From CAYTNY01 sp964439215 (lineage in GTDB: Bacteria; Oederibacteriota; PGYV01; CAYTNY01), in assembly GCA_964439215.1 (NCBI GenBank), contig CAYTNY010000053.1, positions 1-14,684 on the forward strand: a stretch of DNA of 14,684 nt, in the 5' to 3' direction. Made by a program: the position numbers and the translations under genes. Each line of letters opens with the position of its first letter. Positions within the stretch are counted from its first letter, which is position 1. The notes beneath the pieces are model-generated. The model was not told the DNA's origin. It searched no databases and was given only the letters and a program-made list of their open reading frames with translations. Of the stretch, positions 5,409 through 13,438 are shown one piece after another.

Positions 5409-8400
5409 TTACTTCACCGCGAATTTCAATGTTTCCCGCTGTCTGGTTCCGTCAAAACACAGGTTTTCAAATACCGCGAAATAAACACCCTGCGCCGCGG
5501 TTGAACCTGAGACGCTCTTGAAATCCCATTCAGCTCTTTTATCCAGGCTGTCCGCATATATAACCCGCACAAGTTCACCCTGCATATTAAAAATTGTTAT
5601 TTTCATTTTTCCGGGAACCTCAATGTCCCAACCAAAAGCCATCAATCCGCTGCCTGCGGAAGCGGGATTCGGCACAGCCTTTAATCCGCTTAAATATTCA
5701 CTGTTCTCAACCAGCACAAGAACTGTTTTTGATGCTTTTATCTGCTCTCCGTAAAAGTTTTTAATAACAACCTCTATTTCATAGGTTCCGGAGGTTACAA
5801 GCTCGCCTCTTGCATTCAGCCCGTCCCACACTACATATTCATCAGACTGTCCGTATTGTATTTTCTGATTTGTTTCCAGCTGCTGTATGGCAATTACATC
5901 AGGCACTTTCAGGTTCATTTTATCGGTTCTTATCTCCCCGTCCCTGCTTATAACTCTTACTATTTCACCTGCCGCGTTAAATATCCTGACCCTGACATAC
6001 TGCTCAAATTTAACAACATTTATCGGTTCAATCATTGAAATGGTATGCCCGTAATGATCCTTTTGCTCAAGTTTAAGATAATACGATCCGTTTAAAACAG
6101 GCTGCCCCGCATCATTTGTAACATCCCAGAAAATCGTTGTTTGTCCTTCACCTGTCGTGGATTCACTTTCCACTCCCTCCAGAACTATCCCGAGAGGCTG
6201 ATCTGTATTTACTGTCCCTGTATAGTCCCCGTCTTCAAAAAAGAGACTGAACCCTTTCATCTCATACGCGGATAATATCTCGCCGACCATGGCCACTCTT
6301 TCTCCGGCTTCGTTGTATACCGCCGCTGTTATGACATATGGATAAGGAATCGGCGTAGGAGTAATTGTCGGAGACGGCGTAATTGTCGGCGTTGACGTTG
6401 TAGTGGACGTTAAAGTAAACGTATATGTGATTGTCGGCGTCACGGTCAGCGTAGATGTCAGCGTAATAGTCGGTGTCGCGGTCAGACTCACGGTAATCGT
6501 TGATGACGGAGTCGCGGTTCTTGTCGCGGTCCGGGTAAATGTCGGAGTCGCGGTAAGTGTTATTGTGGGCGTATCAGTGGCAGTATTCTCAAATGTATTC
6601 GTAAATGTCGGCGTGGCTGTCCGGGTCGCGGTTACCGTAAATGTTGGAGTTGACGTCAGGGTCAGAGTAAATGTGGGTGTTGCTGTTCTTGTTGCCGTAA
6701 TAGTGAATGTAGGGGTTGATGTCAGCGTCACGGTAAAAGTAGGAGTTGCTGTCCTTGTTACTGTTATTGTCGGTGTATTTGTAACTGTTGCCATAAATGT
6801 TATTGTTATAGTGGGAGTCGCTGTTCTTGTCGCGGTAACCGTAAATGTAGGGGTGAAAGTAGGCGTATTAGTGCTTGTGGGGCTGTATGTTATGGTTACA
6901 GTCGAGGTCGGCGTGAACGTAACCGTGGGTGTTGCCGTTGCCGTAGCTGTCGGAGTGCTTGTTAAGGTTCTCGTAAATGTAGGAGTCGCCGTTAAAGTAA
7001 CCGTAAATGTGGACGTCGGCGTTGCGGTCGGCGTGTTTGTCAAAGTAACCGTAAATGTGGATGTCGGCGTTGCGGTCGGCGTGTTTGTCGGAGTAGCCGT
7101 CAATGTTGCGGTAGGTGTATTTGTAAGCGTCACCGTAAACGTCGGCGTAGGCGTTGATGTAGGAGTATTGGTAGGCGTTGACGTAGGAGTTGAAGTCAGG
7201 GTAATGGTCGGCGTCACGGTAGGCGTGCCGCAGTAAGGATCCAAAATGGTCTCATTTGAATATACGGGTATAACAGGGTCATCTCCGTCAATTGCCCCTT
7301 TATTTGTAATCGGGTCGCATCCCACAACCTCTCCCCACCAGGTATATGAACCTCCCTGGTCAGTTATGTTCCCCAGATCCCATCTGACCATAGGATCAGT
7401 CTGAACCGGAATTGTTTCGCCTTCAGAGCCGCGGTATTCAATACCCACAGGTATGGTATCGTAAAGCATTGTATTTGTTGAAACTCTTGGTTCATAAATC
7501 AGGAAATTATTATAGTAATCCTCTGTAACTCCGTTTGCGCCTCCCTGCTCTCCCACACCCGCGTGCCATACCTCTTCACTATCGCAGAAATATCCGCCGT
7601 CATCAGTCGGATCTGGATCAGTCCATTCAATTGTCCAGCCTCCGGGCTCCGGATCGCCTTTGGGCCATACCTTTGCCCTGAACGAGGTTTCCGTAACCGC
7701 CTCTATCTTTACCCTGTACCACATATTTCCCGTTATCTGAACAGTATCAACAGAATGGGGCCAAATACAATCGCCCGCACCGCACCGCTGAAAACCTATA
7801 TAACCATCATTATTATCGCCGATAAACGTATCTATAGAAAGAACCAGACCGTAAGCTTTATTTGCGGTTCCCGCCAATCCGTTGTTTCTTATTATAACCA
7901 GCGCGTCAGAACCTTCATACCCCTGAACGCTCGCCTCATTTCCGGGATCAATCATAACATCGGTTACTATTATGCCCGTACAAAAATCAACATCCTCGTA
8001 TATCATTCCCGGATACTGATCCGTATCCGGGATCTCTCCTCTTAGTATTCTGTCGCCTGTATTGCAGTATTCCTCCACGTGCCAGATTCCATTCGTTCCT
8101 CCTTCAGGCACAAACTTCCACCCCGGAATCGGGGATGTTGAATATGTCCCCTCATCAATTTCATCAAAAGGCTGATAAGCAACGAGTTTGGAGCCGAGTA
8201 TATTATACTCAAGAACATATGTCACTGTTTCATAAAGATTCAGCTGTTCTTCGCTCTGTGTTTTATTAAGCGTGAGCGCGGCTGCTCCGGCAACAGCGCG
8301 GGCAGATGCTGTTTTTACAAGGCCGCCCATTGTTCCCTGAGCGTTATTCTCATAGACAACACCGTCCGGCACGCTGTTTTTTAATTTCAAAAGCATCCAG

Positions 8401-9245
8401 ACAGAACCTTCGGACCGCCCCTGCAGGCCGGTCCTGTCGGGCAGGGTCCAGGTTATAGTGCCGCTGTCAGCTCCGGGCGCCGGCCCTGATGCGCTTCCGC
8501 CTGTTATATCAGAAGGGCCGAATGCCACAAGTTCAAGATCACGGCTTCCGCCTGTAGATGCGGGTATATCATCTGTTATTGTCAGGGGTCCGTTTGCGTA
8601 AGAATAATCTATGGAAAATAATACCAGATCATTTGCGTCCTGTATGACGCCCTCTGTTCTTTTTCTCAATTCAAAATCCGAAGTTAAAAGAGGTATTTCC
8701 CAGGAAATAGTGTCTGTCTCGCATTCATCCAGGTTATGCCAGTCATTCTCATTCATATTGTTATCTTTAAATCCCACATGCAGATACAAGTCGCTGACAT
8801 CGCATCCGGGAAAATTTTCAGCATTGGGTATGCGTATTTCAAATGTTTCGGAATAAAGCTGCCCGTCGCCGCCGCTGCAGTCGCTGCAGGGAGGATCAGA
8901 AAGCCAGTCGTCATAAGCCTCATTCGCAAGATACCCGATATCCCCTCCGGGTGTTGTTGCGGGTTTTGATGTATGCACATTCACGCCTGCCCTTGATATG
9001 ACAAATACCTGCCCCACGCCTGATAACGCCGCGTTCACCAATGTCGGCTGCGTACTTACAGCCATCGCCATTATAGAATCCGCATAAAGCTGCCCGCACC
9101 ACTCCACAGTAACCATTGTGGTCTGGCCGAATTCAGGATTTGGAGGATCCATATAAAAATCTACAACCCGGGCATTTGAAAAAATTGTTATGGGTATAGA
9201 AAGAACCAATACTGCCAGCAGTCCCCTTTTTATAAACCCACTCAT
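5409..9245 (-). CDS. Surface protein A: DUF11 / inserted ConA-like / Thr linker / three FlgD-Ig domains
   Basis: The ATG at 9245 is chosen over 9260 because GGAGG (9254-9258) lies eight bases upstream; this gives 1,278 residues. Order: signal peptide (1-24); N-terminal beta domain (25-185) with Cys in VEWCG, PCSDC, FPGCD and DECET; a DUF11-like domain (190-310); a second DUF11 domain opening at ~325 (TQSEEQLNLYETVTYVLEY), interrupted at ~357-586 by a jelly-roll concanavalin/LamG-type domain (WYRVKIEA, FRAKVWPKGDPEP, YYNNFLIYE), and resuming with LYDTIPVGIEYRG to NETILD. A Thr-every-second-residue linker covers 674-965. Three FlgD-Ig/T9SS-like modules follow (968-1077, 1078-1178, 1179-1278), each with a FN-GE-V strand and a W-G-G-Y motif; the last begins with PNPAS and ends LKFAVK like a sorting domain. 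It is probably exported and surface-anchored; binding of polysaccharide is inferred from the ConA-like fold only. It is a paralogue of the next gene. Confidence 0.9.
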   Translation of the reverse strand: MSGFIKRGLLAVLVLSIPITIFSNARVVDFYMDPPNPEFGQTTMVTVEWCGQLYADSIMAMAVSTQPTLVNAALSGVGQVFVISRAGVNVHTSKPATTPGGDIGYLANEAYDDWLSDPPCSDCSGGDGQLYSETFEIRIPNAENFPGCDVSDLYLHVGFKDNNMNENDWHNLDECETDTISWEIPLLTSDFELRKRTEGVIQDANDLVLFSIDYSYANGPLTITDDIPASTGGSRDLELVAFGPSDITGGSASGPAPGADSGTITWTLPDRTGLQGRSEGSVWMLLKLKNSVPDGVVYENNAQGTMGGLVKTASARAVAGAAALTLNKTQSEEQLNLYETVTYVLEYNILGSKLVAYQPFDEIDEGTYSTSPIPGWKFVPEGGTNGIWHVEEYCNTGDRILRGEIPDTDQYPGMIYEDVDFCTGIIVTDVMIDPGNEASVQGYEGSDALVIIRNNGLAGTANKAYGLVLSIDTFIGDNNDGYIGFQRCGAGDCIWPHSVDTVQITGNMWYRVKIEAVTETSFRAKVWPKGDPEPGGWTIEWTDPDPTDDGGYFCDSEEVWHAGVGEQGGANGVTEDYYNNFLIYEPRVSTNTMLYDTIPVGIEYRGSEGETIPVQTDPMVRWDLGNITDQGGSYTWWGEVVGCDPITNKGAIDGDDPVIPVYSNETILDPYCGTPTVTPTITLTSTPTSTPTNTPTSTPTPTFTVTLTNTPTATLTATPTNTPTATPTSTFTVTLTNTPTATPTSTFTVTLTATPTFTRTLTSTPTATATATPTVTFTPTSTVTITYSPTSTNTPTFTPTFTVTATRTATPTITITFMATVTNTPTITVTRTATPTFTVTLTSTPTFTITATRTATPTFTLTLTSTPTFTVTATRTATPTFTNTFENTATDTPTITLTATPTFTRTATRTATPSSTITVSLTATPTITLTSTLTVTPTITYTFTLTSTTTSTPTITPSPTITPTPIPYPYVITAAVYNEAGERVAMVGEILSAYEMKGFSLFFEDGDYTGTVNTDQPLGIVLEGVESESTTGEGQTTIFWDVTNDAGQPVLNGSYYLKLEQKDHYGHTISMIEPINVVKFEQYVRVRIFNAAGEIVRVISRDGEIRTDKMNLKVPDVIAIQQLETNQKIQYGQSDEYVVWDGLNARGELVTSGTYEIEVVIKNFYGEQIKASKTVLVLVENSEYLSGLKAVPNPASAGSGLMAFGWDIEVPGKMKITIFNMQGELVRVIYADSLDKRAEWDFKSVSGSTAAQGVYFAVFENLCFDGTRQRETLKFAVK
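6352..7226 (-). repeat. DNA encoding the Thr-rich linker of protein A
   Basis: About 292 codons with Thr at almost every second position, in patterns such as TFTVTLTSTPTFT and TATRTATP that recur with a period of about 20-22 residues. Arg occurs about eight times while Asp/Glu are almost absent, so the linker is slightly basic. The strand bias (G/T on plus, A/C on minus) produces a long Val/Gly-rich false frame on the plus strand. Confidence 0.9.
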
Positions 9246-9253
9246 TTTCCAGA

Positions 9254-9258
9254 CCTCC
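9254..9258 (-). promoter_or_regulatory. Ribosome binding site deciding the start at 9245
   Basis: GGAGG on the minus strand is eight bases before ATG 9245. The alternative ATG at 9260 overlaps this site and has no ribosome site of its own. Confidence 0.75.
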
Positions 9259-9281
9259 ATTTGTTTTCACATAAAACAAAT
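9259..9281 (-). promoter_or_regulatory. Leader hairpin abutting the ribosome site of protein A
   Basis: Perfect 9-bp inverted repeat, ATTTGTTTT and AAAACAAAT, with a five-base loop. In the transcript its 3' arm ends directly at GGAGG, so folding, or a protein or RNA bound there, could alter initiation. Confidence 0.5.
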
Positions 9282-9599
9282 TTGTAGGAGTTGTTTTTTG
9301 TTTTAACGTTAAAATCAATCGTTCAATAAAAAGTAAACAATAACCTCAAAAAGCCTCGTTCCCTTTCCAATCTCCATTAAAAGATTACACGATAAAAGTG
9401 GATTTGTCAAGTTTTTTACACGTGTTTTTACCGTATTATGACATCTATGCGCTCAAATAGAAACAGGGGGTGTTTTTTATAAAATAAAACAATAAAGAAC
9501 AACGTATATTGGCAGTTTGGATGCTTTATTAATTCAAAGTTAAAGCAGGAATTTGCAGCCGGTAAAATCAAATTCAACAATCCAAAATCCCCGTTTAAT
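9282..9599. other. Intergenic region between the two surface proteins
   Basis: It holds a perfect palindrome TTTTAACGTTAAAA (9301-9314) in the transcribed leader of protein A, the promoter at 9382-9410, a fragment of the 51-bp repeat (about 9509-9531) and a weak 7-bp inverted repeat (9549-9555 with 9569-9575) after the stop of protein B. No gene and no clear terminator are seen. Confidence 0.6.
9382..9410 (-). promoter_or_regulatory. Sigma70-like promoter of surface protein A
   Basis: Minus strand TTGACA (9410-9405), 17-base spacer AATCCACTTTTATCGTG and TAATCT (9387-9382). Transcription would start near 9375, leaving a leader of about 130 bases with the palindrome at 9301-9314 and the hairpin at 9259-9281. 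Confidence 0.8.
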
Positions 9600-12500
9600 C
9601 TAGTCGCTTTGTATGAAAAGTTTTCCCCTGTGGTATTCCTGCGAATACATATTCCTTACTATATAAAAATATATCCCCGCTGATACAGGATTGCCCCAGC
9701 TGTTAAGCCTGTTCCAGTATGCTTTTACGGACGGGCTGTCTATAAGAGCCACGCGCTCTCCGGAAACCGTAAATATTTCTATCACCGACCCCGGGACTAT
9801 GTTGTCAAATTTTATAAGCCCGTCAGATGCGGCATCCGTGCTGTAAGGATTCGGATACGCTATCGGCGGTATGCCGGGATACTGTATCACGCTGCTCTCA
9901 ACCGGCGGCGCCTTGCCCAGCTCCGGCGGATACCGCTGGTCATTGTAATCAAGCGAAACACTGTTGTCTATATACGGCACCTGATTTGTTTCAAGCTTTA
10001 CCGTAAATTCCAATACCAGTATTTTCCCGGGCTCAAGTATTCGGTCCTCATCAAGCGTAAACAGAACCATATTGTTTTCATCAACATCAGCGCTTCCTCC
10101 GAAATTCCTGCTGTCATATTCCATAATCCCCGGCAGAGTGTCCCAAAATGCAAGATTATACGCGGGTGCGGTTCCGTTGTTTTTTATCGTGAGCCTGTAA
10201 ACCACTTCAGCATCCGGCGCGGGATTATGTCCGGCAACGCTCAAATCAACATCCAGCATCGCCGGTTCAGGCGTGGGCGTCGGAGTCTGTGTCGCGGTAA
10301 ATGTATTTGTGAAAGTATGGGTAAAAGTCGGTGTGTTTGTATCCGTGTATGTATGGGTTGAAGTAAAAGTATAAGTAGGCGTTTGAGTGTATGTCGGCGT
10401 CGGCGTGTCGGTAAACGTGTGCGTTGAGGTAAATGTATAAGTTTCCGTAAAAGTATTGGTAAAGGTATGTGTTGATGTCGGAGTCGGCGTATCCGTCTCA
10501 GTTGCGGACGGCACAGGAGTAAATGTATCCGTGGGAGTATTTGTATTTGTCGGAGTATCCGTATTAGTGAACGTGGGTGTATCTGTCGGAGTGTCCGTAG
10601 GTGTATAAGTGGCGGTAAAAGTAAACGTAAATGTATGTGTGCTGGTGTGCGTGTGTGTGTTTGTATACGTAGGCGTGGGGCCGTCCGTCGGAGTGTCTGT
10701 AACCGTAAAAGTATGTGTATCAGTCGGAGTAAATGTCGGAGTAAACGTCTCAGTAAAAGTATGCGTATGTGTATATGTCGGCGTATATGTCGGAGTATCC
10801 GTATCCGTGGCCGACGGCACCGGCGTATGCGTATCAGTGGGAGTATTTGTGTCCGTCGGGGTTGCTGTATGCGTAAAAGTATCTGTAGCCGTATTGGTCG
10901 GCGTATCCGTCGCCGTGTCCGTCGGTGTATCGGTCGGTGTATCGGTCGCCGTGTCTGTTGGTGTATCGGTCGGCGTATTTGTTAATGTATCTGTAGGTGT
11001 ATCCGTAGGCGTATCTGTTGGAGTGTCTGTCGGGGTATCAGTGGGCGTATCCGTAAACGTATAAGTCGGAGTATCTGTATATGTATTTGTCGGTGTATCG
11101 GTTGGTGTATCTGTAGGCGTATCAGTAGGCGTGGGCGTAAATGTATCGGTCGCGCATATTACAGAAAGGCTGACTTCATTAGACTCAATAGCCTGGGTAT
11201 CCGCACCGTCTATAATTGCTGTATTAAGTACAGGATCCGGGTCAATATCACAGTTTGCCTCGCCCCACCAGGTAAGAGATCCTCCTTCGTTTGATATGTT
11301 TCCAAGGTTCCATCTTACAGGATTTGTCGAATCACAGCCGCTGCATCCCAAATAAGTAATGCCTGCCGGAATATTATCCTCAACAAACGCGTCAGAGCTT
11401 GTCCTTGCTTCATAGACCATAAAATTGTCATACGAGTCATATACAGTATCAGCAGTATCCCCGCCCTGTTCATTGACGCCCGGCCTCCAGTCATCCCAGT
11501 CGCCGCTGCCGTCGCAGGCCCATTCAGGATCAGAAGCTCCTCCTGCCTGCGTCCAGGTCAATGTCCAGGCCGCAGGTTCAGGTTCGCCTTTTTTCCATAC
11601 TTTTGCCCTGTATATCATATCATTGCCGCTTACCTCAGCTTCTATCCTGACTTTAAACCAGATATCCCCTATTATTCCGGGTGTGTTGGATGTTATTTTT
11701 GCCGGCCAGTCGGTATTGCCGCCTAAAACAGTCTGAAACGCCACATAACCCGGAGAATCATCAATAGAAAGTATAAGCGCCACTGAATTTGACTCTGACC
11801 CGGACTGGCCGTTGTGCCTTATAATAACCTGTGCGTCAGAACCCGCATATCCTGAAGGCTCTATCATAACATCAGACACTATCATACCGTCGCAGAATTG
11901 GTCATTTGCGGGATCTCCCGTATCCACAAGCATTCCGGGATATTCAGACGGCCCGTCAGGACGCGCCCTTATGTATGCGTCTCCTGTACCACACGGATCC
12001 ACAACAGTCCAGGTTCCCGTATTGCCGTCATACGGCATAAATTTCCAGCCCGGCGGAGGATTTGAATCCTGATATACAGTACCCGGCACCATCTCATCAA
12101 AATTCTGAACGCTTTTTAAAGACATACCGTTTATCTCGTATTCTATTGTATACGTAACCATATCTCCCGCATTTGCCTGATCAACGCTCTGATGTTTTTC
12201 TATAGTCATTGCAGCCTGGCCTGCTGTAAGCGAGGTGGAAGCGTTCACATCCGGCAGCCCCGTCCCCGTCATTGAACCTGTTGCTGTATTATTAATGGTA
12301 GTGTTGCCGGGTATGCCTCCGCTTACAACTCTTGCAAGGAACCATACTGTTCCGACCCCGTATCCAGGTAAACCTGTTCTGTCCGGCTTCAGCTCCCAGG
12401 TAATATTTCCGGCAGTTCCTCCTACTGCCGGCTGGCTCGTGATCAGATTTGAAGGACCTGCCTTTACAAATTCAAGATATCCGCCGCTTGTAAGACCAAA

Positions 12501-13175
12501 ATCATCATTAATAATCAGCTGTCCGTTTCCGTACCTGTAATCTATGCTGAAAAACACAAGATCGCCGGGCAGCGACACTACACCTTCAACATTTTTCTGC
12601 AGTGTCATTTCAGCAGGCGGTACGGGGATAACAAAAGGATCGCTGTAATGATTGCAGTCATCCGGATTTTCCGCCCAGTACTGATTATTCATTGGATCTG
12701 TATGAGTGGCTATATGAAGATAAAGATCAGTAATATCGCAGCCGGGAAACGCGTCCGCCTGCGGCATGGTAAGATCGTAACTTTCTATTATTGTCATACC
12801 GTCAGTACCGTCGCAGTCTGTGCAGTCTTTAGGGTCTTCCCAATCCGGACCGTCAGGAAGCACCCAGCCGTACTCTCCACCGTCAGAAGACGGCGGCCCC
12901 ACCCACGGAACATTAACACCCTGATTGCTTACAAGAAAAACCTGTCCGGATGTGGATGAAAAATATCTCTCGCTGTGGGAACTTATGGCAAGCAAAAGCT
13001 GCGGCCCGGCAATATATTCACCTATACATAACTCCACGTCAACACGAAAATTCTCGCCGTATCCGGGATTGGCCGGCGTCATAGTTACATTCATAATTCT
13101 GGGCTGTTGAGCGTAAACAGCGGCCAGGCCCATAGAAAAAATTATGACAGTGTATAATAAACGTTTTATAAACAC
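9600..13175 (-). CDS. Surface protein B: DUF11 / inserted ConA-like / Thr-Asp linker / DUF11 / sorting-type Ig
   Basis: GTG at 13175 is preferred to ATG at 13205: AAGAAAGGGG (13181-13190) lies five bases upstream and the N-terminus becomes MFIKRLLYTVIIFSMGLAAV, an ideal signal peptide (1-22). The protein has 1,191 residues. Domains: Cys-patterned N-terminal beta domain (25-185; VELC, DCTDC, FPGCD, DDCNH); DUF11-like (189-303); a second DUF11 starting at ~325 (AAMTIEKHQS), interrupted by a ConA/LamG-like domain (~357-590; FKVRIEAEVSG, RAKVWKKGEPEP, DSYDNFMVYEAR) and resuming with VEDNIPAGITYLG. A linker (676-969) of TDTPTDTP type follows, then a classical DUF11 module (973-1085, DAEVVYRLTIKNNGTAPAYN, DTLPGIMEY) and a C-terminal module (1101-1191) with YPNPYS, GERVALI, GIYFYIVRN. 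That last module resembles T9SS type A/FlgD-Ig sorting domains, but whether T9SS exists here cannot be seen. Role probably structural or adhesive at the outer surface. Confidence 0.9.
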   Translation of the reverse strand: MFIKRLLYTVIIFSMGLAAVYAQQPRIMNVTMTPANPGYGENFRVDVELCIGEYIAGPQLLLAISSHSERYFSSTSGQVFLVSNQGVNVPWVGPPSSDGGEYGWVLPDGPDWEDPKDCTDCDGTDGMTIIESYDLTMPQADAFPGCDITDLYLHIATHTDPMNNQYWAENPDDCNHYSDPFVIPVPPAEMTLQKNVEGVVSLPGDLVFFSIDYRYGNGQLIINDDFGLTSGGYLEFVKAGPSNLITSQPAVGGTAGNITWELKPDRTGLPGYGVGTVWFLARVVSGGIPGNTTINNTATGSMTGTGLPDVNASTSLTAGQAAMTIEKHQSVDQANAGDMVTYTIEYEINGMSLKSVQNFDEMVPGTVYQDSNPPPGWKFMPYDGNTGTWTVVDPCGTGDAYIRARPDGPSEYPGMLVDTGDPANDQFCDGMIVSDVMIEPSGYAGSDAQVIIRHNGQSGSESNSVALILSIDDSPGYVAFQTVLGGNTDWPAKITSNTPGIIGDIWFKVRIEAEVSGNDMIYRAKVWKKGEPEPAAWTLTWTQAGGASDPEWACDGSGDWDDWRPGVNEQGGDTADTVYDSYDNFMVYEARTSSDAFVEDNIPAGITYLGCSGCDSTNPVRWNLGNISNEGGSLTWWGEANCDIDPDPVLNTAIIDGADTQAIESNEVSLSVICATDTFTPTPTDTPTDTPTDTPTNTYTDTPTYTFTDTPTDTPTDTPTDTPTDTPTDTLTNTPTDTPTDTATDTPTDTPTDTATDTPTNTATDTFTHTATPTDTNTPTDTHTPVPSATDTDTPTYTPTYTHTHTFTETFTPTFTPTDTHTFTVTDTPTDGPTPTYTNTHTHTSTHTFTFTFTATYTPTDTPTDTPTFTNTDTPTNTNTPTDTFTPVPSATETDTPTPTSTHTFTNTFTETYTFTSTHTFTDTPTPTYTQTPTYTFTSTHTYTDTNTPTFTHTFTNTFTATQTPTPTPEPAMLDVDLSVAGHNPAPDAEVVYRLTIKNNGTAPAYNLAFWDTLPGIMEYDSRNFGGSADVDENNMVLFTLDEDRILEPGKILVLEFTVKLETNQVPYIDNSVSLDYNDQRYPPELGKAPPVESSVIQYPGIPPIAYPNPYSTDAASDGLIKFDNIVPGSVIEIFTVSGERVALIDSPSVKAYWNRLNSWGNPVSAGIYFYIVRNMYSQEYHRGKLFIQSD
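10267..11150 (-). repeat. DNA encoding the Thr/Asp-rich linker of protein B
   Basis: About 294 codons, almost the same length as the linker in protein A, but built mainly of TDTPTDTP and TYTFTHTFT-like units with many Asp, some Glu and His and no Arg. The near-identical hexanucleotide-based units (GTATC-GGT type on plus) in 10880-11130 should be prone to length change by slippage or recombination. Confidence 0.9.
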
Positions 13176-13180
13176 AACAG

Positions 13181-13190
13181 CCCCTTTCTT
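13181..13190 (-). promoter_or_regulatory. Ribosome binding site deciding the GTG start at 13175
   Basis: AAGAAAGGGG five bases before GTG. The in-frame ATG ten codons upstream (13205) would place this site inside the gene and put charged residues ahead of the signal peptide. Confidence 0.75.
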
Positions 13191-13248
13191 TAAGTATTCA
13201 AACATATAAATTCTTCCATAAAACCTGCAATATTGTTTCCTTATTTAT

Positions 13249-13277
13249 AATATATATACCTGCCGCTCAAATGTCAA
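13249..13277 (-). promoter_or_regulatory. Sigma70-like promoter of surface protein B
   Basis: Minus strand TTGACA (13277-13272), a 17-base spacer and TATATT (13254-13249). The leader to the GTG at 13175 is about 67 bases. Confidence 0.8.
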
Positions 13278-13375
13278 GGAATATATCCTCTGTCCGGCAG
13301 CGGGCCGAGTTCCATATCCGAACACAGTGTTTCAATCATAATACTCATGCGCTGAATTTATAAATACACCTGATA

Positions 13376-13381
13376 TATAAT
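13376..13381 (+). promoter_or_regulatory. Possible -10 of the cyclase gene
   Basis: TATAAT on the plus strand about 58 bases before the ATG at 13439. The region 17-18 bases upstream (CTGAAT) is only half like a -35, and the stretch is so A+T-rich that other -10 hexamers (for example near 13401) are possible. Confidence 0.3.
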
Positions 13382-13438
13382 GATGATTTTTATAAAATAT
13401 TATGATATATTATAAAAAATACACTAAAAGGCAGACTG

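Noticed and set aside
6403..7236. 277-codon plus-strand frame, Val/Gly-rich (VGVAVxVxVNVGV)
   Set aside because: It is the exact antisense of the Thr-rich linker; ACN/CCN codons read backwards give GTN/GGN without stops.
9246..9260. ATG at 9260 as start of surface protein A
   Set aside because: It overlaps the GGAGG site; the ATG at 9245 is correctly spaced from it and starts a better signal peptide.
10609..11064. 151-codon plus-strand Val-rich frame and an overlapping Cys/Arg-rich frame at 10635-10985
   Set aside because: Both are antisense shadows of the linker of protein B.
10267..11150. Regularly spaced short repeats that resemble a CRISPR array
   Set aside because: The units are coding hexanucleotides in frame with a long protein, without unique spacers or flanking cas genes.
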